From: Caldanaerobius polysaccharolyticus DSM 13641
GTDB lineage: Bacteria > Bacillota > Thermoanaerobacteria > Thermoanaerobacterales > Caldanaerobiaceae
Direction: 5' to 3'
NCBI RefSeq assembly: GCF_000427425.1
Contig: NZ_KE386495.1
Coordinates: 616,521-670,971 of the forward strand
DNA: 54,451 nt
A program made the position numbers and the translations under genes. Every line of letters begins with the position of its first letter. Position 1 is the stretch's first letter. The notes beneath the pieces were generated by a model, which saw nothing but the letters and a program-made list of their open reading frames with translations, was not told the DNA's origin and searched no databases. Shown piece after piece: positions 1-11,264 of this stretch.

Positions 1-58
<58 letters not shown>

Positions 59-68
<10 letters not shown>

Positions 69-260
69 CTCTTTATCTATCACTTAACACATTTGTATCC
101 CGCTCACTGTTTAATTGGCAAGGTCCGTTAGCCTCTCGGCTGACAGCTTCTTATTTTATCACCTGCGCCGCTTCCTGTCAAGAGCTTTTTTTTGCTCCCT
201 CGCGACGCTTCTATAGCTTACCACCATTTTGACCTTTTGTCAAGGGGCTTCTTCTTTCGC
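59..260. repeat. Left arm of ~200-bp inverted repeat (rrn promoter/leader, overlaps gyrA 3' end)
   Basis: Its reverse complement matches 54250-54451 with only five differences that I could find: three substitutions and two single-base indels. It covers the last seven codons of gyrA including the stop, two promoter-like pairs, the rRNA leader and the 16S 5' edge. The match stops sharply at position 260, inside gyrA. Confidence 0.93.
153..243 (-). promoter_or_regulatory. Two tandem promoters of the left rRNA operon
   Basis: On the minus strand the upstream promoter has TTGACA (238-243) and TAAGCT (215-220) with a 17-bp spacer. The downstream promoter has TTGACA (176-181) and TAAAAT (153-158), also with 17 bp. 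The upstream -35 hexamer contains the gyrA stop codon (CCT TGA CA). The downstream pair is near consensus. The upstream -10 is poor, although the overlapping TATAGA could serve with non-ideal spacing. A leader of about 80 nt with a small AGCC-GAGA-GGCT hairpin separates the promoters from 16S. Confidence 0.75.
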
Positions 261-2678
261 AATCCTGTCTATGGATGTTACTACATCTCCATTTACATTC
301 ATGAGCTTAACTCCTTGTGCGTTTCTATGCATAACAGGGATGCTGGATACCGTAGTCCTGATCAATATGCCGTTTGACGTTATTAGCATTACTTCGTCAT
401 CATCTCTAACCATCATTATCTCTACCAACTCTCCACTCTTTTCTGTAATGTTATTAGCTATTATACCTTTTCCACCTCTCGATTGTATTCTGAATTCATT
501 GAGTTCAGTCCTTTTGCCGTATCCATTTTTAGTTACTAATAACACCTTGGCGTCTTTATCTACCAGATCCATCCCTACTACGCAGTCATCACATTCTAGA
601 GAGATGGCCTTTACGCCGCTGGCATTTCGACCCATCGCTCTTACGTCTTTTTCGCTAAATCTTATAGACATACCTCTCTTAGTCCCCACGATAAGCTCAT
701 CTTCGCCCTTCGTGAGCTTTACGCTTATGAGCTCATCGGAGTCGTTTAGCTTTATAGCGATGATACCATCTCTCCTTATGTTTTCAAATTCTGATAAGCG
801 GGTCTTTTTTATGAGGCCGTTTTTTGTCACCATAGCCAGGTAACTTTGCCTTACAGATTCTTTATTTATGCCTCCTAAAGATATGACCGCGTTTATTCTC
901 TCACCAGGCTTCAATGATATAAGGTTTATAATCGCAGTTCCTCTGGCTTGCCTTCCAGCTTCGGGAATATCATAAGTCTTGAGCTTGTACACGTATCCCA
1001 TGTTTGTAAAGAACAATATATGGTCATGGGTTGTGGTGGTAAATATATTCTGTACAAAATCCTCTTCTTTCGTTTCCATGCCTACTATCCCTTTACCGCC
1101 CCTCTTCTGTGTCCTGTAGGCATCTAGAGGAATCCTTTTAATATATCCAAAATGCGTAAGAGTAACCACCATATCCTGTTTCTCCACCAGGTCTTCAAAA
1201 TCCATTTCGTCGCTCTTGTTGGTTATAACGGTTCTCCTCTCGTCAGCAAATTTCTCCTTTATTTCGCTTAACTCTCTCTTTATAATATCCATGACCATCC
1301 ATTCATTAGCCAGTATATCCTCGTAATGGTGAATTTTTTTTACTAAATCATCGTATTCCTCGTCAATTTTCTTTCTCTCAAGCCCTGTCAGCCTCTGTAG
1401 CCTCATATCCAGAATAGCTTGCGCCTGCACGTCGGAAAGGCCGAAATTTTTCATAAGTCCTTCCTTTGCCTGCTGGACAGTAGGTGAAGACCTTATAAGG
1501 TTTACAATAGCGTCTATATGGTCTAGGGCTATTTTCAGGCCTTCCAGTATATGGGCCCTAGCCTTAGCTTTATTAAGGTCGTAGCGCGTCCTTCTCACTA
1601 TGACCTCTTTTTGATGCTCAATGTAGTAGGAAATTATCTCTTTAAGGTTTAATATTTTAGGCTGACCATCTACCAGAGCCAACATTATGACGCCAAAGGT
1701 ATCCTGCATCTGAGTATGGGCATAAAGACGATTCAAAATCACATTGGGATTAGCGTCCTTTTTTAGCTCTATAACTATCCTCATGCCTGACCTGTCGCTT
1801 TCGTCCCTTAAATCAGCTATACCCTCAATCTTTTTATCTCTTACCAACTCAGCTATTTTCTCTACAAGCCTGGCTTTATTGACCATATAGGGTATCTCTT
1901 TAACTATGATCCTGGTCTTTGTAGATGAAATCTGTTCAATTTCCGTTTTGGCCCTTACAACGATTTTCCCTTTTCCAGTAGCATAAGCCTCTTTAATCCC
2001 CTCATATCCAAGTATAATACCACCTGTGGGGAAATCCGGTCCTTTAATGTACTTCATCAGCTCGTCCAGAGTGATATCAGGGTTTTCAATGGTTTTGATG
2101 ACGGCGTCAATTGCCTCCCCCAGGTTGTGAGGCGGGATATTTGTAGCCATACCTACAGCGATGCCCTGAGAGCCATTGACCAACAAATTTGGAAAACGAG
2201 AAGGCAACACCGTAGGCTCCTGAAGCGTTCCCTCAAAATTGGGCATAAAATCCACAGTCTCTTTGTCCAGATCTGTAAGCATCTCCACTGCAATTTTTGA
2301 AAGCCTCGCCTCAGTATACCTTTGGGCAGCGGCCGGATCGCCATCTATACTTCCAAAATTCCCATGGCCGTCAACCAAGGGGTACCTGATGGAAAAATCC
2401 TGCGCTAGCCTTACCAGCGTTTCGTATATAGCTGCATCTCCATGAGGGTGGTACTTGCCCATGACGTCGCCCACGATAAAGGCGCTTTTTCTGTACCCTT
2501 TATCAGGCATAAGGCCTAGCTGATTCATGGAGTACAGTATTCTCCTGTGAATGGGCTTTAATCCATCTCTTACATCAGGTAAGGCTCGTCCCACGATTAC
2601 GCTCATTGCGTAATCGATATAGGACCTTCTCATCTCATCTTCTATGTTTACAGGTAATATATTCTCTTCTATTGCCAT
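240..2678 (-). CDS. gyrA: DNA gyrase subunit A
   Basis: This is the breakage-reunion subunit of gyrase, which with GyrB introduces negative supercoils. The 812-residue length is usual. The catalytic tyrosine is Y121 in [10 protein letters not shown]. The GyrA-box QKRGGKG in the C-terminal beta-pinwheel marks it as gyrase rather than topoisomerase IV ParC. In the quinolone-determining stretch [11 protein letters not shown], Ala82 replaces the usual serine (E. coli S83) and Glu86 stands where E. coli has D87. The ATG start has GAGGTGAT upstream and follows gyrB by 15 bp, so the two are probably one transcript. The stop codon lies inside a -35 element of the following rRNA promoter. Confidence 0.98.
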   Translation of the reverse strand: MAIEENILPVNIEDEMRRSYIDYAMSVIVGRALPDVRDGLKPIHRRILYSMNQLGLMPDKGYRKSAFIVGDVMGKYHPHGDAAIYETLVRLAQDFSIRYPLVDGHGNFGSIDGDPAAAQRYTEARLSKIAVEMLTDLDKETVDFMPNFEGTLQEPTVLPSRFPNLLVNGSQGIAVGMATNIPPHNLGEAIDAVIKTIENPDITLDELMKYIKGPDFPTGGIILGYEGIKEAYATGKGKIVVRAKTEIEQISSTKTRIIVKEIPYMVNKARLVEKIAELVRDKKIEGIADLRDESDRSGMRIVIELKKDANPNVILNRLYAHTQMQDTFGVIMLALVDGQPKILNLKEIISYYIEHQKEVIVRRTRYDLNKAKARAHILEGLKIALDHIDAIVNLIRSSPTVQQAKEGLMKNFGLSDVQAQAILDMRLQRLTGLERKKIDEEYDDLVKKIHHYEDILANEWMVMDIIKRELSEIKEKFADERRTVITNKSDEMDFEDLVEKQDMVVTLTHFGYIKRIPLDAYRTQKRGGKGIVGMETKEEDFVQNIFTTTTHDHILFFTNMGYVYKLKTYDIPEAGRQARGTAIINLISLKPGERINAVISLGGINKESVRQSYLAMVTKNGLIKKTRLSEFENIRRDGIIAIKLNDSDELISVKLTKGEDELIVGTKRGMSIRFSEKDVRAMGRNASGVKAISLECDDCVVGMDLVDKDAKVLLVTKNGYGKRTELNEFRIQSRGGKGIIANNITEKSGELVEIMMVRDDDEVMLITSNGILIRTTVSSIPVMHRNAQGVKLMNVNGDVVTSIDRIAKEEAP

Positions 2679-2693
2679 ACGATCACCTCAAAA

Positions 2694-4906
<2,213 letters not shown>

Positions 4907-4922
4907 AAACGTCACCTCTAAA

Positions 4923-5999
4923 TCAAAACTCTTTAATCTGACCGCTGTCAACCAGATATCTCTTCCCACATATAAAAAGGTCATCCTGTATATGGGTCCC
5001 TGTTATAATAGCCTGGTAATTGCTTAAAGAAGACAAGAGCGAACGCTGCCTTTCTGAATCCAACTCTGATAGGACGTCGTCTAAAAGCAATATAGGGTAT
5101 TCACCGATACTTTCTCTAAAAATCTCCATTTCTGCCAGCTTCAAACTCAATATCAAAGAACGCTGCTGTCCCTGTGATGCAAAATAGCGTGCATCCACGC
5201 CATCGATTAAAAACACAATATCGTCTCTATGAGGCCCACATGTGGTCGTCTTGAATTTAATGTCGTTGTGAATTGACTCTCTCAATTTTTCCCGGTAGTT
5301 GCGCTCTAAATCCCCTGTTTTTTTTACAGTAGATAGGTAATTTATCTGTACTTTTCCCACTTCCGGCATGAAATCCGGATGTACGCGTTTTATGGCTTTA
5401 GATAATTTATCGACAAATGCCATTCTTTCCTTTACGATCCGTGAACCGTACCATGCCAGCTGTTCATCCCAGATTTTTACCATATCGTACTGCTTTTGGT
5501 TTTTTAGTATATTGTTCCTCTGCTTTAAAACCCTGAAGTACTGTAACATATTGTGGTAATAATCCGGTTTTATCTGCACTAGATCCATGTCAACAAAACG
5601 CCTTCTATCAGAAGGTCCCTGTTTTAGCAATTTAAGATCGTCAGGTATAAACACCACTACATTCAAATTTCCAAAGAGATCGCTTATCTTCTGAACTGAA
5701 GTCCCATTAACGCGTATGTACTTCTTATCGCCCTTTTTGTAATAAACCTCTATGACTTTATCCACGCTACTATTATGAACACTACACCTTATGAAAAAGT
5801 CATTTCGCTGAAACATTACCATGTCGTCGTTTTTGGCGTTTTTGTAGGATTTGCCTAAAGCGCAAATGGTTATCGCTTCTAACAGATTAGTCTTTCCCTG
5901 GGCATTTTTACCTAAAATGATATTAAGGCCATCGCTAAACGATGCCTGAGCGTGTTCAAAATTTCTGAAGTTGTTTATCTCAAGGCCTTTTAAAAACAA
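4923..5999 (-). CDS. recF: DNA replication and repair protein RecF
   Basis: This SMC-like ATPase acts with RecO and RecR to load RecA at gaps. Its 358 residues are typical. The Walker A motif is GKNAQGKTN near residue 30, the ABC signature is SQGQQRSLILSLKLAE, and Walker B is PILLLDDVLSELD near residue 305. The start is TTG, five bases after GAGGTGATT, and no upstream ATG is available. It sits between yaaA and remB in the conserved dnaA-gyrA cluster. Confidence 0.97.
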   Translation of the reverse strand: MFLKGLEINNFRNFEHAQASFSDGLNIILGKNAQGKTNLLEAITICALGKSYKNAKNDDMVMFQRNDFFIRCSVHNSSVDKVIEVYYKKGDKKYIRVNGTSVQKISDLFGNLNVVVFIPDDLKLLKQGPSDRRRFVDMDLVQIKPDYYHNMLQYFRVLKQRNNILKNQKQYDMVKIWDEQLAWYGSRIVKERMAFVDKLSKAIKRVHPDFMPEVGKVQINYLSTVKKTGDLERNYREKLRESIHNDIKFKTTTCGPHRDDIVFLIDGVDARYFASQGQQRSLILSLKLAEMEIFRESIGEYPILLLDDVLSELDSERQRSLLSSLSNYQAIITGTHIQDDLFICGKRYLVDSGQIKEF

Positions 6000-6011
6000 G
6001 GAATCACCTCA

Positions 6012-6218
6012 TCAGGTAACCAGTATGTCTTCGCAGCCTTCTACACTAATTATATCACCTTTTTTAATTTTTTTCCCCCTTTGCAAACACACGTTTCCGT
6101 TTACTTTGACGCGCCCCTCTCCTATCATCAGTTTAGCCTGGCCACCTGTAGGAACCACATTGGCCAGCTTGAGGAGCTGATCGAGCTTAATGTAATCTGT
6201 ATTTATCTTCACTTCCAC
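6012..6218 (-). CDS. yaaA: S4-domain RNA-binding protein YaaA/RlbA
   Basis: This single S4 domain of about 68 residues carries the family pattern LDQLLKLANVVPTGGQAK and RVKVNGNVCLQRGKKIKKGD. In B. subtilis the homologue lies between dnaN and recF and has been linked to ribosome assembly. A GTG at 6227 overlaps the dnaN stop, but the GTG at 6218 has GAGGTG six bases upstream, so I prefer the shorter form. Translational coupling with dnaN is likely because the ribosome site overlaps the dnaN stop. Confidence 0.9.
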   Translation of the reverse strand: MEVKINTDYIKLDQLLKLANVVPTGGQAKLMIGEGRVKVNGNVCLQRGKKIKKGDIISVEGCEDILVT

Positions 6219-6223
6219 TCCTG

Positions 6224-7333
6224 TCACCTCGCAAGTTTCACGGGCAAGATGAAGTATATATAACTATTTCCACTTATTGGCTTTATTATACATGGCCCAA
6301 CGCTATTTGTAAATTCCATATAAATGCTATCGTCGTCAATAGCCCTCAATATATCTAGCATATACCTCGTATTAAATCCTATTTCTATATCAGATCCTTC
6401 TACATTGGCAGGTATCTCCTCGTAAACCTTGCCAAATTCTGAATTTGAAGTAATCTTTATCCTGTTATCATTTATATAAACCCTCACAGTGTTGCTTTTG
6501 TCATCCCTGTGTATTACGGAAGCCCGCTCAATGCAGTCCTGTAATTCCTTGGTATCTGCGATGACCCTCGTCTTGTATTCTATCGGAATTATCTTCTCAT
6601 AATTAATAAAATTACCATTTAACAGGCGAGAAACAATTGTTATGCGCTCAGCCTCTATTTGAACGCTTTTATCATCAAAAAATACCGTTATATCCCCATC
6701 TATATCCGATAGTATCTTTGATATCTCCGAAAGGTTCCTACCAGGTATTATCGCGCTTATGTCGCTGGGACCTGTCTTTATCTCGTCATTTCTTATAGCA
6801 AGCCTGAATCCGTCCAGTGCTACAAGCCTTATCTGATTGCCATTTACAGAAAGCAGTTCGCCGGTAAAAACAGGTTTTGTCTCGTCCTGTGTCACTGCGA
6901 ATATAGTCTTCTTTATCATATTGTTAAATTTCTTAGCTTCGACGAGGAGAAATTCGTCAGATGTAATCTTCTGGATTTCAGGAAACTCTGAAGGATCTAA
7001 TCCCATTATCTCAAATTTCGAATATCCTGATTCTAATGTGACGATATTGCTCTCTCCATTGGAACACCGTATGGTAACGCGGTTGTCAGGTAACTTCCTC
7101 ACTATGTCCCCGAATATCTTAGAAGGTACGACGATACAACCCTCTTCCTTTATTTCAGCTTCCAGGCTGCATTTTATGGCAAGTTCGGTGTTATTACCTG
7201 TCAGTGTTAACGTACTTCCTTCTGTTTTTAATAGTATACCCTCTAGCACAGGAAGGGTGGATCTGTCGGAAACAGCCCTTTGAGCGTTATTCACAGCTGT
7301 GCTAAGTTTATTTCTCTCGCAGACTATGTGCAT
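6224..7333 (-). CDS. dnaN: DNA polymerase III beta subunit (sliding clamp)
   Basis: The 369 residues have the three-repeat clamp architecture, ending with SYIYFILPVKLAR, close to the canonical clamp C-terminus. The N-terminus (MHIVCERNKLSTAVNNAQRA) and the internal VVPSKIFGDIVRKLP segment are typical. The protein forms the ring that tethers polymerase and recruits mismatch repair and initiation regulators. The ATG at 7333 follows GGAGAGA. It lies downstream of dnaA across a 191-bp spacer that is itself part of the origin. Confidence 0.98.
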   Translation of the reverse strand: MHIVCERNKLSTAVNNAQRAVSDRSTLPVLEGILLKTEGSTLTLTGNNTELAIKCSLEAEIKEEGCIVVPSKIFGDIVRKLPDNRVTIRCSNGESNIVTLESGYSKFEIMGLDPSEFPEIQKITSDEFLLVEAKKFNNMIKKTIFAVTQDETKPVFTGELLSVNGNQIRLVALDGFRLAIRNDEIKTGPSDISAIIPGRNLSEISKILSDIDGDITVFFDDKSVQIEAERITIVSRLLNGNFINYEKIIPIEYKTRVIADTKELQDCIERASVIHRDDKSNTVRVYINDNRIKITSNSEFGKVYEEIPANVEGSDIEIGFNTRYMLDILRAIDDDSIYMEFTNSVGPCIIKPISGNSYIYFILPVKLAR

Positions 7334-7537
7334 AATTCTCTCCTTTCTTTTTTTATTTTGGGATAGTAGATAATAGTAGATGCCTGTTGATTTGTGGATA
7401 TTTTTATATTTTGCGAAAGAATAAATAAAAAATAATGTTGATATTTAGTTTGATGTTATCAACATTGTTAAATATAAAAAATAGAGAAAAAAGTTATCCA
7501 CAGCTACCTGTGGATATGTGGATATTAATTATCCACA
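7334..7537. other. oriC: Origin, dnaA-dnaN side: DnaA boxes, AT-rich unwinding region and DnaA-trio-like element
   Basis: DnaA boxes on the plus strand are TGTGGATAT at 7393-7401, 7509-7517 and 7517-7525 and TTATCCACA at 7494-7502 and 7529-7537. The last one lies inside the dnaA 3' end. Between them is a strongly AT-rich run (7402-7490). Next to the 7393 box, toward dnaN, is a short GC-containing spacer and then TAGTAG-A-TAATAGTAG (7364-7379). This box, spacer, trio order and orientation matches the B. subtilis basal unwinding system. The unwinding function is inferred. Confidence 0.85.
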
Positions 7538-8862
7538 ATTTTTTTCTTTATTTTGTTTATTTCGTCTCTAAGAGCGGTATCATCTTTAATGTCATTGGAT
7601 ATTTTTTCATAAGCGTGTATGACTGTTGTGTGATCTCTACCGCCAAATTCCTCTCCTATCTTAGGCAGCGATTCATCGGTCATTTCCCTGCAAAGGTACA
7701 TAGCGATTTGCCTCGGGTATGTTATGTTTCTGGATCTCCTCTGGGATTTAAAGTCCTCTACTTTGAGGTTGAAGTGCTCTGCTACCACCTTTTGTATTAC
7801 CTGTATTGTCACCTTCTTTGCTTTGGGTGTAGCTATGTCTTTTAGGGCTTCTTGTGCCACTTGTTCGTCTATTACTCCCCCTGCTAGGGACGAATACGCT
7901 ATTAACTTTATCAGGGCTCCTTCCAGTTCTCTTATGTTTGACGTGATATGGTTTGCTATAAATAACAGAATCTCATTGGGGATCTCGATGTTTTCGCTTT
8001 CTGCTTTTTTCTTTAGTATAGCTACCCTAGTTTCCAGGTCTGGTGGCTGTATGTCAGCGATCAGTCCCCACTCGAAGCGGGACCTTAGACGGTCTTCCAG
8101 CGTTGGGATCTCTTTTGGAGGCCTATCGCTGGATATGATTATCTGCTTGTTTGTCTCATGGAGGGAATTAAATGTGTGGAAAAACTCTTCCTGCGTGCTT
8201 TCCTTCCCAGCGATGAACTGTATATCGTCTATGAGCAATACATCTACATTCCTGTATTTATTTCTGAAGGATTCATTGTCGTGATTCTTTATGGCGTTGA
8301 TCAGTTCGTTGGTGAACTTTTCTGAAGTCACGTACATACAGTTCATATTCTGATTGTGTTCTGTGATGTAGTGCCCGATGGCGTGCATGAGGTGGGTCTT
8401 ACCCAGTCCAACACCGCCGTATATGAACAGAGGGTTGTAGGCGTGAGCAGGGTCTTTTGCCACGGCTAGTGCCGCCGCATGGGCAAACCTGTTGCCGTTT
8501 CCAACTACAAAAGAGTCAAAGGTGTATTTGGGATTCAGGTTGCTTGCCGCTAGCGTTTTTTCTTTTTTTCTGTTTTTTGCGTTGTAAGATTCCTTTAAAG
8601 CTTCCAGTTCTTCATCGGAAGCTATTATGTATTTTATTTTTATGCGCTGGGATGTAAACTTATAGAAAGCTTCTTCTATTAAATTATCGTACCTGTTTTT
8701 TAGTACGTTTCTTGTAAAGAAGTTGGGGACCGCAACTATCAAATTTCCGTCTTCTATGGCTACTGGATGCATGAACTTGAGCCACGTGTCAAAACCTACT
8801 TCTGATATCTGGCTTTTTGAATAATCAAGGACCTTTTGCCAGTTTTCATAAAGATCTAGCAT
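7525..8862 (-). CDS. dnaA: Chromosomal replication initiator DnaA
   Basis: This AAA+ ATPase binds DnaA boxes and opens the origin. The order is domain I ([17 protein letters not shown]), a short linker, AAA+ with Walker [16 protein letters not shown] and Walker [15 protein letters not shown], then domain IV with the DNA-binding signature around [16 protein letters not shown]. The product is 445 residues from ATG 8862, which has AGGGGG seven bases upstream. A longer frame to 8919 lacks a ribosome site. DnaA boxes flank the gene on both sides, so autoregulation is likely. Confidence 0.98.
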   Translation of the reverse strand: MLDLYENWQKVLDYSKSQISEVGFDTWLKFMHPVAIEDGNLIVAVPNFFTRNVLKNRYDNLIEEAFYKFTSQRIKIKYIIASDEELEALKESYNAKNRKKEKTLAASNLNPKYTFDSFVVGNGNRFAHAAALAVAKDPAHAYNPLFIYGGVGLGKTHLMHAIGHYITEHNQNMNCMYVTSEKFTNELINAIKNHDNESFRNKYRNVDVLLIDDIQFIAGKESTQEEFFHTFNSLHETNKQIIISSDRPPKEIPTLEDRLRSRFEWGLIADIQPPDLETRVAILKKKAESENIEIPNEILLFIANHITSNIRELEGALIKLIAYSSLAGGVIDEQVAQEALKDIATPKAKKVTIQVIQKVVAEHFNLKVEDFKSQRRSRNITYPRQIAMYLCREMTDESLPKIGEEFGGRDHTTVIHAYEKISNDIKDDTALRDEINKIKKKIVDN

Positions 8863-9160
8863 TCTTTTTCCCCCTAGTAAGGAATTATTTACTGTGGATT
8901 TGTTAATAATATAAATCACATATTGTGGATATTATGGATAATGCGGCTGTCTTAAATTGCTGTGGATAAAATTATTTACACTGTCAACGCTGGATTTATG
9001 AGGCTTCAAGCGAATGTATCCCGAAAAATAAACAAGTTTTCCACATAGTTTTCCACAACTTGTGGATAAACACAGTTGTCCACAACCCCTTATTATATTA
9101 TCAAATAATCGGTTCAGTATCAATTACTTATTCACATATCCACAGGGGCTGTGATTGGTG
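8863..9160. other. oriC: Origin, dnaA upstream region: DnaA-box cluster
   Basis: This gene-free stretch is packed with DnaA boxes. TGTGGATAA occurs at 8961-8969 and 9061-9069 and TGTGGATAT at 8924-8932. Near-boxes are TGTGGATTT (8893), TATGGATAA (8934), TTTTCCACA (9037 and 9049), TTGTCCACA (9076) and ATATCCACA (9136). Both orientations occur. The dnaA promoter must also lie here; a minus-strand TTGACA (8982-8987) is a candidate -35, but I see no convincing -10 at proper spacing. An open frame across this region is an artefact of the AT-rich repeats. Confidence 0.92.
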
Positions 9161-9189
9161 TTGACATGGTTTATATATACAGTTATAAT
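9161..9189 (+). promoter_or_regulatory. Consensus sigma-A promoter of the rpmH operon
   Basis: TTGACA (9161-9166) and TATAAT (9184-9189) are both perfect and are separated by exactly 17 bp. It would start transcription about 30 nt before the L34 start codon and drives the rightward ribosome/membrane-insertion operon. It sits immediately beside the last DnaA box of the origin, so DnaA binding could influence it. Confidence 0.9.
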
Positions 9190-9225
9190 CATAAATATAG
9201 TTGGGTAGATTGGGAGGTGTTTTTT

Positions 9226-9360
9226 TTGCTGAGGACGTATCAGCCTAAAAGAAGGCGCAGAAAAAGGGTACACGGTTTTAGGAAGAGGATGAGTACCAGA
9301 AGCGGTAGAAAGGTATTAAAGAGGAGAAGGTTAAAAGGCAGAAAGAGATTAGCTGTATAA
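9226..9360 (+). CDS. rpmH: 50S ribosomal protein L34
   Basis: The protein has exactly 44 residues, the normal L34 length, and is extremely basic: [20 protein letters not shown] followed by [18 protein letters not shown]. The start is TTG at 9226, six bases after GGGAGGTG. A longer in-frame opening upstream (9151) would add a non-homologous N-terminus and is rejected. It is the first gene rightward of the origin and is followed by rnpA, the universal bacterial arrangement. Confidence 0.96.
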   Translation: MLRTYQPKRRRRKRVHGFRKRMSTRSGRKVLKRRRLKGRKRLAV

Positions 9361-9378
9361 GGCCCATTGTGGCCTTTT
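9359..9378 (+). terminator. Attenuator-like hairpin between rpmH and rnpA
   Basis: AAGGCC and GGCCTT form a 6-bp stem around a CATTGT loop, followed by only a short TTCT. It is too weak to be a full terminator but suits partial termination. That would give more L34 than RNase P protein from one promoter. Confidence 0.5.
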
Positions 9379-9399
9379 CTGCGAATTTGAGGAGATTTT

Positions 9400-9738
9400 A
9401 TGTCAGGCACTGTAAAGTTAAAAAGCTCCGCGGATTTTAAGTTTGTCTTTGAAAATGGCAAGTATATATCTAATGACTTTTTCGTCGTTTATTACGTCAA
9501 AAACGGGTTTGACTGTAATCGAGTGGGTTTTTCTTCTTCCAAAAAGATCGGGTCTAAGGTGAAGCGCAACAGAGCCAGGAGGTTGCTCAAGGAAGTTTAC
9601 AGGTTAAATGAGAGCCGTGTCAAGAGAGGTTACGATATGGTATTGATTGCGAGGGATGGGATACAAGGTGCAGATTTTGCAAGACTTCAGGATACCTTTG
9701 TGTGTACGCTTAAGAGGTGTAATTTAATTGAAGATTAA
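9400..9738 (+). CDS. rnpA: Ribonuclease P protein component
   Basis: This basic 112-residue cofactor of the catalytic RNase P RNA matures tRNA 5' ends. The family signature is clear in [15 protein letters not shown] near residue 55, with the RNR motif. The N-terminal [15 protein letters not shown] is also typical. It begins at ATG 9400 after GAGGAG and overlaps yidD by about 11 bp at its 3' end, suggesting coupled translation. Confidence 0.97.
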   Translation: MSGTVKLKSSADFKFVFENGKYISNDFFVVYYVKNGFDCNRVGFSSSKKIGSKVKRNRARRLLKEVYRLNESRVKRGYDMVLIARDGIQGADFARLQDTFVCTLKRCNLIED

Positions 9739-9943
9739 GCGGATAGTATTGTCTCTGATAAGGTTTTACCAGGTGTACATTTCCCCTGTAAGGCCTGGTA
9801 AGTGTAGATTTCGTCCTACGTGTTCGCAGTATACTGTAGAAGCCGTAGAGAAGTACGGGGTTATCAAAGGGTTGGCACTAGGCTTATGGAGGATATTAAG
9901 GTGTAATCCTTTTTTTAAAGGTGGTTATGACCCTCTAAAATAG
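9728..9943 (+). CDS. yidD: Membrane protein insertion efficiency factor YidD
   Basis: This 71-residue protein matches the family well. The core [20 protein letters not shown] is followed by [11 protein letters not shown] and ends with [18 protein letters not shown]. It is thought to assist YidC-dependent insertion at the inner face of the membrane. The start is a TTG within the end of rnpA, consistent with translational coupling in the rnpA-yidD-yidC operon. Confidence 0.95.
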   Translation: MKIKRIVLSLIRFYQVYISPVRPGKCRFRPTCSQYTVEAVEKYGVIKGLALGLWRILRCNPFFKGGYDPLK

Positions 9944-9961
9944 CAGGAGGAGGTTATTTGT

Positions 9962-10633
9962 TTGGGTGTAACTGAAATACTGGGTTATATATTTCGGTTT
10001 ATATACTCTTTTACACACAACTATGGTATAGCTATAGTGGTGTTTACGGTGCTGGTAAAAGGCGTGCTTTTACCTTTTTCATTTCAACAGTTTCACTCTA
10101 TGAAAAAGATAAGCGAGATTCAGCCTATTATCGCTAAACTGCAGGAGAAGTATAAAAACGATAAAGAAAAATTGAATCAGGAGATAATGAAGGTTTATCA
10201 GGAAAATAAGGTTAATCCGTTAGGATGCGGTTTACCGGTTATAATATCGTTTATAATTTTGGTGCCTATGTACAATTTGTTGAGGACGTATTCTGAATTT
10301 AAAGGGGTTCCTTTTCTTTGGTTTCCGGATTTGTCCAAGCCGGACCCCACATTTATACTTCCTGTATTAACTGGCATAACGATGTACCTTTCTTCTATTA
10401 CTGCGACGCCTCCCGGTACTACCCAGAATACTTCGCAGAATAAAACCATGAGCATATTTATGAGCGTATTTTTTACGTGGATGACGATAAGTCTTCCTTC
10501 AGGTCTTGCGGTGTACTGGATTATAAGCAACGTGTTTCAAATTGTCCAGCAACTTATTTTTATAAAGATGCTTTACACAGCAGAAAGCACAGTGGCGGTG
10601 AGTTCAGTTAAAAAAGACAGCAGAGGCAAATAA
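9962..10633 (+). CDS. yidC: Membrane protein insertase YidC/SpoIIIJ/OxaA
   Basis: This 223-residue insertase has the Gram-positive form without the large periplasmic domain. A first membrane segment (YGIAIVVFTVLVKGVLLPF) carries the positively charged residue of the hydrophilic groove. A charged cytoplasmic coiled hairpin follows (QPIIAKLQEKYKNDKEKLNQ), then three further membrane segments. There is no obvious lipoprotein signal, unlike B. subtilis SpoIIIJ. The start is TTG 9962 after AGGAGGAGG. In spore formers a homologue is needed for SpoIIIA/SpoIIQ channel function. Confidence 0.94.
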   Translation: MGVTEILGYIFRFIYSFTHNYGIAIVVFTVLVKGVLLPFSFQQFHSMKKISEIQPIIAKLQEKYKNDKEKLNQEIMKVYQENKVNPLGCGLPVIISFIILVPMYNLLRTYSEFKGVPFLWFPDLSKPDPTFILPVLTGITMYLSSITATPPGTTQNTSQNKTMSIFMSVFFTWMTISLPSGLAVYWIISNVFQIVQQLIFIKMLYTAESTVAVSSVKKDSRGK

Positions 10634-10646
10634 AGGGGGATGTGGT

Positions 10647-11264
10647 ATGATCGTTGTGGAGAGAAGTGCTAAGAGCGTAGAAGATGCGGTAAATCAGGTG
10701 TTGAAAGAGTACAATGTAAGCAGAGAAGATGTGGCAGTTGAGGTGCTGGAGGCAGGAAACAAAGGTTTTTTAGGGATATTGGGCAACAGGCAGGCGAGGG
10801 TCAGGGTTTCTATCAAAACTCCTTTAGATCATGTAAAGGCTTTTTTGGACAGTGTAGTTGAAAAAATGGGCCTTAGGGTGGTTTACGACATAAAGGAAGA
10901 AGGCGGTCACGTAAAGGTTAATTTTTCCGGTGAGAATGTGGGTTTAATGATAGGAAGGCGAGGGGAAAACCTGGATGCATTGCAACACCTGTGCAATATC
11001 GTCGCTAACAGGTATAATAGCACGGGGTACATCCGGGTTTTACTGGACGCTGAAAATTACAGGCTTAAAAGGGAAGAAGCGTTGAAAAAGCTGGCTTACA
11101 GGATGGCCAGAAAGGCCATTGAGACGGGCAAAAACGTGGTACTGGAACCTATGACATCGTACGAGAGGAGGATCATACATCTGGCACTTCAAGGAATGCC
11201 GGATATACAGACTTATAGCCAGGGTGAAGAGCCTTATAGAAAAGTGGTTATTGCGGTAAAATAA
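10647..11264 (+). CDS. khpB: RNA-binding protein KhpB/Jag
   Basis: This 205-residue protein has three parts: an N-terminal Jag domain (VVERSAKSVEDAVNQVLKEY, with the GFLGILG turn), a KH domain with GLMIGRRGENLDALQHL near residue 115, and a C-terminal R3H domain (EPMTSYERRIIHLALQ). It partners KhpA as a global RNA chaperone in Firmicutes and is linked to cell-length control and sporulation. The linker between Jag-N and KH is short. It follows yidC by 13 bp with AAAGGGGG before the ATG. Confidence 0.94.
   Translation: MIVVERSAKSVEDAVNQVLKEYNVSREDVAVEVLEAGNKGFLGILGNRQARVRVSIKTPLDHVKAFLDSVVEKMGLRVVYDIKEEGGHVKVNFSGENVGLMIGRRGENLDALQHLCNIVANRYNSTGYIRVLLDAENYRLKREEALKKLAYRMARKAIETGKNVVLEPMTSYERRIIHLALQGMPDIQTYSQGEEPYRKVVIAVK

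Noticed and set aside
240-2678. ParC (topoisomerase IV) instead of GyrA
   Set aside because: The GyrA-box QKRGGKG and the gyrB-gyrA-rrn context indicate gyrase.
8932-9123. Open frame within the origin on the minus strand
   Set aside because: It is composed of DnaA boxes and AT-rich spacer, with no ribosome site or recognisable protein.
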